Positions 13,401-25,400 of a stretch of DNA of 64,000 nucleotides are shown here, one piece after another (the first letter of the stretch is position 1; every line of letters starts with the position of its first letter). The position numbers and the translations under genes were made by a program. Source of the stretch: Euclidia mi (lineage: Eukaryota > Arthropoda > Insecta > Lepidoptera > Erebidae). A model generated the notes under the pieces. It was not told the DNA's origin and did not search any database. It worked only from the letters and a program-made list of their open reading frames with translations. The stretch is from the NCBI GenBank assembly GCA_944739405.2, contig OX123199.2:4639898-4703897 (forward strand), read 5' to 3'.

Positions 13401-16400
13401 ATAGTTGGGCATGGCAGAAGAGTCATGAAAGTAGAATAAATGCTGTAGAAATGAGAACACTGAGAAGTATGTGTGGTATCTCTCTGACTAACAGAGTAAA
13501 GAATTGTGTGATAAGAGATTGTTGTGGGGTAATAGAAGATGTAGTGACAAGCATCGAGAAAGGTATGCTAAGATGGTTTGGGCACGTGGAGAGGATGGAT
13601 GACAAAAGACTGACCAAGCAGATATATAAGGCAAGTGTGGAAGGGACAGGATGAAGAGGAAGACCTAGGCGGACGTTCTCTGACCAGATTGGAGACATCC
13701 TAAAAACAGGACAGGTGAGAAGTACCCTGAACAGAAGAGCATGCATGAGGAATCTGATGGGAGTGAATGAAGCAAGTGAGATATGTCAGGATCGTTGCAA
13801 ATGGCGTTCCGTAGTCTCTGCCTACCCCTCCGGGAAACAGGCGTGAGTCTATGTATGTATTTAAGTTAATCCATTGCCTAGTAGGTATATGTGGTAGAAT
13901 GTTGCGTCAAAAGTTTCCGTGATTCGCGTGGCCCTACATTCATTCAACGTCGACAGATATCACCGTTTAGTGCATAGGCCCTGAATGCCTGTAGGGGAGA
14001 GACACACACATTGTCTGCCCCAAAAACGAAGCCTGTGCGTGTTATAACGATTATAAATACATAACTAAGAATATTGATATTCCAGCGTCAGGCGAAGAGG
14101 CTCCATCATCGATGGTGTCGAGCGAGGCGGAGTCGGAGGGCAGCGTGGTGTCGGAGGCGCGCCACGATGACCATGCGGCGCAGAGCGACGCCTCCTCGAC
14201 CGACCACTCGAACACGCAACACGAGCGACCCACGACCACAGTGTCGACCGACTGGCGGACTATCGGCACCAGTGTCACCACGTTTGTCTCACCTAGAGGT
14301 AAGCAGCTCACAATACAGACCACTCGAACACGCAGCATGAGCGACCGACGACCACCGTCTCGACCGACAGGCGGACCGTCGGGACCAGTGTCACCACGTT
14401 AGTCTCACCTAGAGGTAAGCATGGGAAGAATTTTAACTCTTAGTCTTACGGTACTGATACACTTGAGCATTCTCCTGTAATAAGCATTCTTACGAATATT
14501 ACATAACAGAAAAACAAATGTGTGTTTTAACGAGCGTCCTACTGGGCATGTAGCTAAATAGCATTCGATTAATCGCAAAATGTATGGAACAGACGAAGGC
14601 TTACTTTTTACTGTTTCTACGGGATATAAAAAAAAAGTAATTATAGTGACCACGATAGTTTAAATTCCTAGACGAAGGCTTTTGATATATCACGTGGTCA
14701 AAGAAGAGGGAATTTCTTGTCTTGCCATGGCAACCAAGCGGTAGCGAATGTAGAGTCAAAAGCGAATGCCATTTGGCTAGGTCAAAGAGCTCAGATAGAT
14801 CTGAAGACATACTTTTTGTGACCCCAATTGCCGCTTGGCGGCGTGGCAGTCGCGCTGTGACAGCTGTCTCTACGACAGCAAGAGAGACGAACGTTCCTTC
14901 TGTGTATCTTAACTACGAGAGCAAGAGAGACGGAGAACGACGACGCCGACGACGAACTAAACTGGAGACAGTCTCCGCTTGGAATTGGCACACGAACTCC
15001 TTAAGAACTGCGCTTCGTTGCTAGGGCCCTCTGAGTCGTACTAGCGAGCATTCTAGCGAATAAACAGTTTTGCTTCGACCTTTTTTGCTGATTCGAGCAT
15101 TCACTAGAAAGATCGTGAAAATTTTCGTAGCTATGTTCGGTTCTGTTTGTTGTTCAGTTCGACAAAACAAAAATGACGAATGCTCGTTGTTCTGTTACAA
15201 GTGAAGCCTCAGGTGTATCAACGGCATTATGTAGATACTGCTATGTGGTGACAGACTAAAGGTCGCAGCCGTCTTATAAAAACGCTCCCACTAGGCGATA
15301 TAATGTTAATAGTTATTTCACGTGGGCAGTGCGATATACCCACGCAGTCTGCTTGCTTGTATTACATTGGTAGATCGTTAGTGTGCAAGTAATATGTTTC
15401 CAGTGCTAGCGGTAAGCAAAGACAGCGAGTCAATTGCTAGCTGTAGGTAAGTGTGGGCACAGCTGGTTGCCTGCTAGCTGTCGGTGTCGGCTTCTCCGTT
15501 CGGCGTGGGTCGTAACGCGTGTTGGAGTTGTATTGTATAAGTCGCCTACGACCTTAAGAATGCAAGATGTCACTACCCCGTTTCATTAAGTGGGTGTCCG
15601 AAGAGGCGACTAAGGAAAGTACACTGGAAAATAGTACCTGTTTTCCATTATTGATTACATATGAATTTAGACTGCCTCGTTGGTCTCGCGGCATAAAATG
15701 TGCGCGTGGGATTGGGAGGTCTCGGGTTCGATTCCCGGGTCCGCCTAAGTGTTTTTGGGTTTTCCGTTAGGAAATTCTCAGTAGCAGTACGGAGTCTGGT
15801 AATGTGCCCGGTACGGCAATAGGCTCGCCCCCTATTACGTGGAACCTAAAAATTCATGGCGAAATGTGGGTGTAATATTGCACCTCTGCCTACCCCTTCG
15901 GGGATACAGGCGTGAGTCAATAAATAAAAAAAAAAAAAATTTAGCGGACCTTGGACCTCAAGACGAGGAGCTTGGATCGCCACTGGGACTTGATAGGATA
16001 GGATGATGATGTCCGATGTTAATAATCGGTGTTTTCTTGTTGTAGAAATAATAGTGATATAACGTATGTTTGTGTCAGGCTCGATGCTGCCGTGGGGAGC
16101 GCACAAGGGGCCGGTGATGGCGCCCGACTCGGACCTGCGGCCGGGCGAGTTCGTCATGCGGCTGCTCTTCACAGAGTTCACTGTGCAGGCCGAGAGGAAG
16201 ATGGAGGCTGTCATGGCTGAGCCACTGGTAAGTCATTGCGTTCTCTATCTCTCTATCAGCTTTATACGGAGTAGAGACTTCCTAGTCTCAGCGTGAATGG
16301 GCCGGCTCGACCGAGGAAGTAAGAAGAAGTCTCGCAGAATATTGAGGTAAACTAACAGTATTTATTCTGTTGCGCTCCGTTTGGTGAGTGGGAGTGCTGG

Positions 16401-19400
16401 AAGCCTCATTCCATTATTTTATCCTGCTGTGCCTCCTATTTGTTTTTGCTATCTCAAAGAGTTGCCCAGTGCATGTGTGGATTCTCGTCTGTAGCAGCGT
16501 CCATGCGCAGCGGTAATCGTTCATCATCAGGCGGTCCGTCTGCTCGTATGTTGTCTATTTCATAAAAACTTGCCATGCTACTACGGTGCCAACAAATGTA
16601 AGGTATATAATAGTAGTTGAGCATTGAGCTTAAACTCTATTACTAGTGTAGAATAAACACTCTTTCGTATTTTTAGTCAAAGCAGGGAGGTAATGGGCAA
16701 GTAAGAATTAATAAACCTTCTTCATTCTATTCGAAATAACCCTTCGCCGATAAAGAAGATGTGAGTTTGTAAAGAGGTTTGTTTTTGTTATTATAGCACT
16801 TACTGTTTTCGTTGACGTTATACGTTTACACGATCAAATATCGTGTTTTCTATTTTGCAGGAGAAACCTTTAGCCAAAACACTACAACGCGGCGAAGATC
16901 CTCAACTGGACCAGATCCTTCAGGCGTTCGGCACTGTCGCCGAGCATTGCCTGCCCTCACTGCTGAGAGCGCTGTTCGGTTGGCTGGAGAGACAGATGGC
17001 CGACTCGCCGCAACTCAACGAACAGGCCAAGAAACCGCACCAGGATCTGAGAAACAAGAGGTGAGCTTATACATATGTATATACACTTACACCTTTATCC
17101 CGTTGGCGTAGACAGATACAACAAAACGCTACTTGCTTCGATATTTACGAAACACAAACGATTTTCCTGCATGATAAAAACAAAGAAGTATGTAGTTATT
17201 TATTAGGTCTGGGAGATGGATGGAGAGATAGGTCTCTTGATGGAATCGCGGAAAATTTGGCGAATTGCATTACAATATTTAATACAGAATACGTACTTCC
17301 GCAACGGCATCTCATTTTACATAAATATAAGGAAAACTCCCTATTGTTCAATAATTTAAAAAATGGGTACAATTTTCTCAAGTTTGGTTTTTAGTCCTTA
17401 TTCTGTAGTTGAATTGACTTTCGTATAAGCTCCTAATGCTAAATACATATATATCTAAAATATTAAAATCCATGGAAAGATCGAATATTGAAACCGGCCG
17501 TAGCATGACGTGTGGTTTTAGTAAAACTTATTTCTCTGTATTGTTCTAGTATAATCTACATAGTATCAGGCAGCGGTGCGGGCACGGAGACAGTGGAGCG
17601 AAGCTGCGAAGAGCTTCAAGCGGAGAGGCGCGATCTCGCGGTCGAGTTCCTGTTCTGCCTCGCGCTCATCGAAGTGCTCAAGCAGCTGCCTTTCCACCCC
17701 GGACACGAGGACCTCGTGCAGTATATCGAGAATGTCGCGTTTAAGCGGTTCAATTATAAGGAAGGGTAAGTTGTCCACATAATATGTGAGATCTAAAATT
17801 CATAACATGGCGAATGTGGGAGGTATTACACCTCAGCCTACCCCAAAAATGATACCTCCTGTATCATTGTTGGGGTAGGCTGAGGAGTAATGAAAAAGGT
17901 ATTTAAAAATAAGTTGTAGGATATTAATAATGAGTATAGTGATGGTTCACAAAATGGCTATGGTCAAATTTGAAAAGCAGGTAGAATACATTTACAATTT
18001 GAAAACAAATCGCGTCTCAAGACTTGATCCACTATATATTAAACTCAATACATCTTAGTTTGTTCACCAGAGCTTGTATGCATCATAGTTGATGATTGAG
18101 GTCTTACAAATGAATTAAAATTATAATGAATTAAAATTATGTAGTATACCGTAGCTAGTGCACGCTAGTTGAAGAATTAAATACTACATAAAAGAGTGTC
18201 TATATTCCTAGAATCAATATTTTACACTGTGAATAATGTCCTAAATCCCACTGTCACACCCGCAGATTGCAGTCAAACCCCAACGCTGCCAACGTTCACC
18301 TAATCGCCGATCTGTACGCAGAAGTGATCGCAGTACTAGCACAGTCGCGATTCGCTTCAGTCAAGAAGCGCTTCACAGCAGACCTCAAGGAACTGAAGAG
18401 CCGTGAGCCTTCCCCTCACACTACCCAGAGTATTATCTCTCTACTGATGGGAATGAAGTTCTTCAGAGTAAAGATGGTGCCCATAGAAGAGTTTGAAGCC
18501 TCATTCCAGTTCCTACAAGAGTGCGCGCAATACTTCCTTGAAGTCAAAGATAAGGATATCCGACACGCCCTCGCAGGGCTATTCGTTGAAATACTCGTGC
18601 CAGTGGCTGCGGTTAGTCGATATTATATTTTAAACAATATTTTCCAATAAAGCTTAAATTATAAGTTAGCCCCGTGCATCGGAGAGTACGTTTAACCGTC
18701 GGAGCCTAATGTCATGAAGATCCTTGACAGTAGTTACGGAAAGTTAGTATCCTCAAATAATCTGATACTGATCCAAATCATGGAATATCGCTGTCCCTAT
18801 GGATTGCGGAGGTCAGACGGCAGTAGCTCTGTAGGCAAGTTGATATTCAGTCATATCTGGTTTGACTAGTTAGTGAACTTTTTTTTTTTTTTTTATAATA
18901 GGCGGCAAACGAGCAGATGGATCGCCTGCTGGTAAGCAATTACCGCCGGCCATAGCCGCCCCACAAGCAACACCACAGGAGTCACAAGTGCGTTGCCGCC
19001 CCTAAGGGTTGGTAAAGGGGATAGGATGAGGAGTGGGATGAGGGAGAAGGAATAGGGGATAGGGCCTCCGGCACCCTCACTCACCGAACGAAACGCAACA
19101 GTTTAGGTACTGTTACTGTACGTCGATTTTCTGTAATGAGTTGATTACACCTAACGAGTACAGTGACGAGTCAGTGTCCTCGGCCGAGTACTCGGTTGGT
19201 ATAAACACTTTAACGAGTGCTCGGCCGAGTGCTCGGCCGAGCAAAGAGGCGAGAGAGTCACCAAAATCCCAATCTGTTTACTAGGCCGAGTACCCACCTC
19301 CCCGCATAATTTTGCAACCCCCGCAGCGACTCGGTATCCCGCTCGGCACGTATGAACACGCTCTCGATTGTCACTCGGCCACTCGCCACTTGTTCGTTCG

Positions 19401-22400
19401 TTATGTTTGTTTATGTTTTTGTTCTCAAATTATCCTAATCTCAATTGAAATGTCCGTTAATAACAAGTGGAGTTTGGAAACAACAATAACATTTATTCAG
19501 TGTTACAAAATACATTACCTACACTCTATAAAATGCTTGCAAATATCGATAGCTTATCCCTGCTGCTAAATAAGTAAATGTTATTTGCAGTTTAACCTTT
19601 GCTGGTATTGCTTCTCTCAGAAGTGAGAGTCTTGTCTTTGTATATATGGTGTTATGTACTCTAGTAATGTGTCAAAACGTTCTACAGTCATTCTCAAAAG
19701 AGCCTTGAATTCTTTGGGATCTTCTGACTGCAATTAATTAAAAAGGCAATTTGTTGCTCCAAGGGCATTTCGCCTTAACATCCATGTTCTAGTCCAAATT
19801 CTTCGGTCTTCATCTTAATATATAAAATCCTTGCGTTACTGACTGACTGACAGACACGCTACAGCCGAAACTATTGGGCGCAGGAAGCTGAAATTTGGCA
19901 TGTATGTTCCTTGGGGACTGTAGGGGTGCACTAAGAAGGGATTTCCCGAAATTCCCACGGGATCGGCCAAAACGGGTAAATTAAAAAATAATGCAGGCGT
20001 AGCTGCTGGCGTCCTCTAGTCTTCTAATAAAGCCCACAATCCGTTTATAATGTCTGGTAACAGCTTGTTGAAAACATTTTTTAATTCTTTTTTTTGCGAT
20101 CCATTGCAGACGGAAGCGTGATCAAAACTAAACTGTCTCGCCACTATAGTAAATACGTGTGACCACCCACTCGGTTCGGCGACTGTCTCGGCCGAGAGAG
20201 CATTTACTGACTCGCCACTGTACTCGTTAGGTGTAATCAACCCATAAGAGGGTAGTACTTCCCCGGTCGAGCCGGCCCATTCATGCTGAAATCAGCAAGG
20301 CTCTACTACCTATAAAAACCTCTGGCTCCAAGTCGTGTAAGTCTTGGATGCAACCGGGACAACGCTAGGACCATATGATTTCTAATAAAACTTCTAATCA
20401 GACTCTACAAAAAATCGAATTATACTCTAACAAAATTTTCTATATTTCAGACGGTCAAAAACGAGGTCAATGTACCATGTCTGAAGAACTTCGTAGAGAT
20501 GCTATACAGCCACACACTGGACGCCAGCACCAAGTCTAAGCACCGACTGGCGCTGTTTCCTCTGGTCACTTGCCTGCTCTGTGTCTCGCAGAAGCAATTC
20601 TTCTTGGCCAACTGGCACTGCTTCTTAGCTATGTGCCTGTCCCATCTCAAGAATAGGGATCCTAAGATGTGCAGGGTGGCATTGGGTAAGTAAACTGCAT
20701 AAAGTCAACATAAACATTGTAAGTAAGTAATGCAATTTTATAATAATATTTGTTCTTTTACAGAGTCCCTATACCGTCTTCTCTGGGTTTACATGATAAG
20801 AATCAAGTGCGAAAGCAACTCTGCCACACAATCTCGTCTACAGAGCATTGTAAACTCCTTATTCCCGAAGGGCTCGAAAGGCGTAGTGCCCCGAGACATG
20901 CCACTGAATATCTTCGTAAAGATTATTCAGTTCATTGCGCAGGAAAGACTTGATTTCGCGATGCGAGAGATCGTTTTCGACCTCCTCATGGTAGGCAGGC
21001 CGATCAAGATTATACTGACTCCGGAAAGGATGTCGATTGGACTGAGAGCGTTTTTGGTGGTAGCTGACAGCTTGCAGCAAAAGGAGGGTGAGCCACCAAT
21101 GCCTAGGACATCAGGAACTTTGCCCTCCGGCAATACACTGAGGGTTAAGAAGACCTTCTTGAACAAGATGTTGACTGATGAGACGGCGCGGTCTATTGGC
21201 ATGAGCGCGTACTTCCCGTTCGTGAGGCGAGTGCTGGTCGAGATCTTGCGAGCTCTAGACGCGCACTACGGCCGACCATTGATGCTGACTAATACTCAGA
21301 ATGTGACCAAGGAGCAAGAGATCAACACGGGTGAAAGGAAGCCCCGGATTGATCTGTTTAGGACGTGTGTTGCTGCTATTCCAAGGTAAAGTATTAAAAT
21401 GACAAAGGTGTAAAATTTTGCTCTAATTGTTGGCATTTTAGGCATACTCATTGTTAAACCTGTCTACCCCAATTCCCAGTCACTAAAAAAATATCTTTGT
21501 TACCTGCGCAGGCGCATGGCGCGCCATTAGACATATATCATCTTATTATATAAAATCCTTGCGTTACTGACTGACACGCTACAGCCGAAACGATTGGGCG
21601 CAGGAAGCTGAAATTTGGCATGTATGTTCCTTGGGGACCGTAGGGGTGCACTAAGAAGGGATTTCCCGAAATTCCCAGGGGATCGGCCAAAACGGGTAAA
21701 TTAAAAAAAAATGCAGGCGTAGCTGCTGGCGTCCTCTAGTTTCTTATAAAATGCAAATTCTTTTGAGTTTCTTGCCTATATTTATATTGCGTCTTTAGTA
21801 GTTTGCCGTATCCGTGTGATGAAAGATTCCGTCGGTGTCACAAGAGGCGACTACGGAAAATACGCGAAGCAAATAATTTGTTTGCGTCTAACGGCAAATT
21901 GGACATCAAACAATATATAAACAAATATACGGTATAAACAAATCCGCCTAATTAATGCTACTGGGACGCAAATTAGGAGAGGGCTATATCCAGCAGTAGA
22001 TTGCGAAATGCTCTATGAAGATAGTCGAGTGGCGAGCTTGGTATTTATTTTAGTAGAGCCATTCCATTGTTTGTTTGTAGACTGATTCCGGAAGGCATGA
22101 GCTCGAGCGAGCTGGTGGACCTACTGTGTCGCCTGACGGTGCACATGGACGAAGAGCTGCGCGGCCTCTCGTTCCAGAGCCTGCAGACGCTCATTGTCGA
22201 CTTCCCTGAGTGGCGGCAGGACGTGCTCGCCGGCTTTACGCAGTTCCTCGCCAAGGAAGTTCAGGTAACATGATTGTATTGATAAGGATAGTAACTCTTG
22301 CTGATTTCAGCATGAATGGATCGGCTCTACCGAAGTACTATCTTCACACAGAATATCGACGTAAAGTAACAGTATCTATACTGTTGTATTTTAATGGCTG

Positions 22401-25400
22401 CTGACTGAGAGTGCTTGAGGTTCTATCTTCTCCTTTTCCTTCCACCTCATCCTGCTCCTCTTATCCCTGCTTCCATCTTAAAGTACAATAACGCATCTGT
22501 GACTTCTGTAGTGTGTCCTTTGGCGGTAGTAATGGTCTATTATCGGGCAAACCGTCTGCTCGTTGGCCTCTATTATCATAAAAAATACAGCAATAACCGA
22601 GTGAAGTGACCGACAAAGGCTATGTAGAGGGTCTTGGGTTCAACTAGACTTTGCCGAGCGCGCACTAATTATGCAATACATGCATAATCATCGCTTGCTA
22701 AACGATGAAGGCAATCATGGTGAGGAAACCTGTAATACCTGTATGTTTTAGAGTTCGCCATAATGTTCTCCAAAGACATGTGAAATCTACCAAACCACAC
22801 TTGGTTAGCATCGTGCACTATAGCCTTACCCTTCTCACAGTGAGAAGAGGTCCATGCTCAGCAGTGCGTGATTTTATACAGGGCTGATGTTAACCATAAA
22901 AATAAAACAAATTGACCTATATGAGCGGCAAGCTAAGTAATTTTTCATGCTGTTTTCAGGACACTTCACCGCAACTAGTGGAGAACGGTCTCCGTATGTT
23001 GCTGCAACTGCTAACAAGTTGGAAGAACGGCGAGCCGGTCGCTGTGAGCGCGCCCACCAAGCAGGAGCCTCTAGCGTCCGTGATCAGAGGCGCCGAGGCG
23101 CTCGGACTGGTCATGCTGTGTCAGTGCAAGGCCTACCCGAGGAGACTGGCCGTGCATGTGCTCAGGTATGGTAACTGTACCTTTAAGGGAAATTTAAAAG
23201 GTTTATTTGAGGTATCCCTATGCAGCGTGTTTGTTATCGAGATGAAACCTCTTTATATATGTTTGGCTGTCTGATTTTTCTATCCTCGGTCTTTAACTAT
23301 CTATCTATTTACTTGTCTCACCCAAATCAAGCCAAATACCTGTTAAAGAAGCTATAATTAAAATGTGACAAGACTAGTTTTTTGACTGAAATCTTGGTTT
23401 CTCTAGGGAAACCAAATACCTGTTAGAGCAAATGCAACCGTAGATCATCATGTAAAAATACAAATGACAGCCATTTAGATACAAGCTTTCTCACCCAAAT
23501 CTTAATTTTCTCCACAGAGAAGCCAAATACCTTCTAGAGAAGCTCCAACTAACCCGCGACGAGCCAGCCCTGATCGATGCGGCGGACTTGCACGTGCCGC
23601 ACTTCGCTGAGAAGTGCCTGCCGCTGCTGCCGCCAGCGGAGAAACAGGCCATACTGGCGGCCGGCCAGCCAGACCTCGTGTGGATCGCTGAGAGAAGCCA
23701 CGCGGTGTGGACGGCCGGTGAGTACCTGTGTGGTATTTTTATACATCGCGTATTTCGTTTGCCAGCGTGAAGCTAGTCAATAAGATAAGTTCGCGCATGT
23801 ATACTTCGCGAATTCCATGTTTCTACGTTGGCCGGCTTGAATTTAGTCACTAATTTCGCGCATGTATACTTCGCGCATTCTATGTTGGCTGACATACAGC
23901 TAGCCACTATGATGATAAATTTGTGCATGTACAGTACATTTCTATTTCTTCCTCTTAACATGGTCCTACCAACATTCTGGGTATAACGGATCAAATCTTG
24001 AGAGATGCGACCGGTTGGCGAAGCGGGAGTTAAGCGACTGCTACGCCAAAGGTCGCGGGTTGGATTCCCGCTCAAATCAAACATTTGTGTGCATGAACAT
24101 GGATGTTTGTCTTGGTCTTAGTGTTTCTATGTATGAGATGTATGTATTTACCAAAAAATATATATATGTACATATGTTTATGCATTACCTAGTATAGGTA
24201 AATTCACGAATTGACCACAAATGGCGGCCGCCGCGCATATGTACATTCGTGCACCAATGGCGTTGCTCCATTCTTGACGCATTTAGGGAATGCGTCAAGA
24301 ACTGAGCCACGCCATTGGCACTCCACCCGCGCCTCACCCCGCACAAACACGGGGACCTAAAAAATGAATTCTACGCAGAGGTCATCTTTCGTGAATTTAC
24401 CTATACACATAGTTCAAGCTCTGCTTAGGTTGGGACTAGATGATGATGAGTGTAAGTGGTAGTCTATTCTTTAATAGAAGATAATAAAATTTTATGTTGG
24501 CCAGCTTAAAGCTGTGCTATGATAAGTTTGCGCACGTGCAGTACATTCTTTTTCGTTTCACTTCATATGGTCCTACCATCTGGGTATAACGGACCGAATC
24601 TTATGAGATGCGCACCATACTTGCATGTACAATACTGTCTACGACTCTTGACACTCCTGTTACCAAAGAGTGCCTAAAAAAATGCATTGCGCAGCAGCTA
24701 GTGATTAACGTTAGCTCTGGCAACACGGAATGCGTGCATTGTACCATGTATAAGGTGTAGTAAATAAATTATGGAAATGTTCAACGGATTCTAAACCAAA
24801 TAAAAATGCAAGTTGTCCGATTCAGTACGTGCGGCTCTTTCATATATTTATAATTATATTCCAGGTATACAACATGACGAGACGTCTACAAAGAACAGCT
24901 GGAGTGGCAGCGCTTCTAATGGCGCTGATCCGTGGGAGGTAATCCAATCATACAAATTATTTTGAATTTGTGTCAAGTGACATTCACTCGTGATTTCTAA
25001 CATCGTTTGGTTGCCATAGTAACATAACTTATTCGTTTTTCGTCAACCACGCGACGTATTGAGAGCGCATGCCGGTTCCATACATTTTGGCACTTAGTGA
25101 AAAGCGATATCGCTGATCGAATGTCACTTGTAGGCCCTCTGGTTAGATCAGTAAGCGGACGCCAGGCCCAAAGGCAAGGCAATGCAACTGGGATTACGCT
25201 AGGACAATGATGATGATAAACGGCGATGTATTCTAGATAATATTCTGTCAAATCTGTGGGGCGATTCAGAATCGTTCGATATCTCATTTGACATTCGATT
25301 CCGTTAATTGTCAAACGGGCTTCCTAATTTTTTGTCAAAACTATCGCAATTCCTATCAATTTTATGCATTCAGTATGAAGTAAATTAATAAACAAACCGA

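Larger units (their letters stand above)
4424..14085. other. Intron 1 of fry (9.7 kb)
   Basis: Repeat-filled. Contains a LINE-type fragment near 4893-4990, a reverse-oriented SINE tail near 5005-5095, a tRNA-like SINE head near 5510-5580, the SINE pieces at 5820-5976 and 6780-7149, the inverted repeat pair with Helitron remnant (7440-10740) and an RTE-like LINE (11674-13862). No host exon recognised. Confidence 0.7.
18884..20290 (-). repeat. SINE, family D, interrupted
   Basis: Two halves, 18884-19136 and 20245-20290, form one reverse-oriented element: poly-T, GGCGGCAAACGAGCAGATGG, CACTCACCGAACGAAACGCA, then after the insertion AGTACTTCCCCGGTCGAGCC and GGCCCATTCATGCTGA. The insertion is delimited by TAA duplications at 19134-19136 and 20245-20247. 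Confidence 0.8.
18612..20450. other. Intron 6 of fry
   Basis: Almost entirely mobile DNA: SINE C fragment 18778-18871, SINE D in reverse from 18884 interrupted by a Harbinger-like element (19137-20244) that itself contains a mini-Helitron (19810-20019), and a SINE C 3' fragment at 20310-20372. Confidence 0.8.
23718..24864. other. Intron 11 of fry
   Basis: Contains three diverged copies of a GTTGGCCGGCTTGAA / GCGCATGTATACTTCGCG / GGTCCTACCA-TCTGGGTATA unit (about 23762-24008 twice, 24495-24612 once), a family H SINE head and a short MITE. No exon seen. Confidence 0.6.

Noticed and set aside
14722..15024. 100-codon ORF in a GC-richer patch of intron 2
   Set aside because: No family resemblance, does not connect in frame with splice sites of neighbouring fry exons.
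15846..16214. 122-codon minus-strand ORF
   Set aside because: Overlaps a SINE tail and the antisense of fry exon 3.
17570..17573. Use of the first AG (17569) as the exon 5 acceptor
   Set aside because: It breaks the reading frame with exon 4; the second AG four bases downstream restores it.
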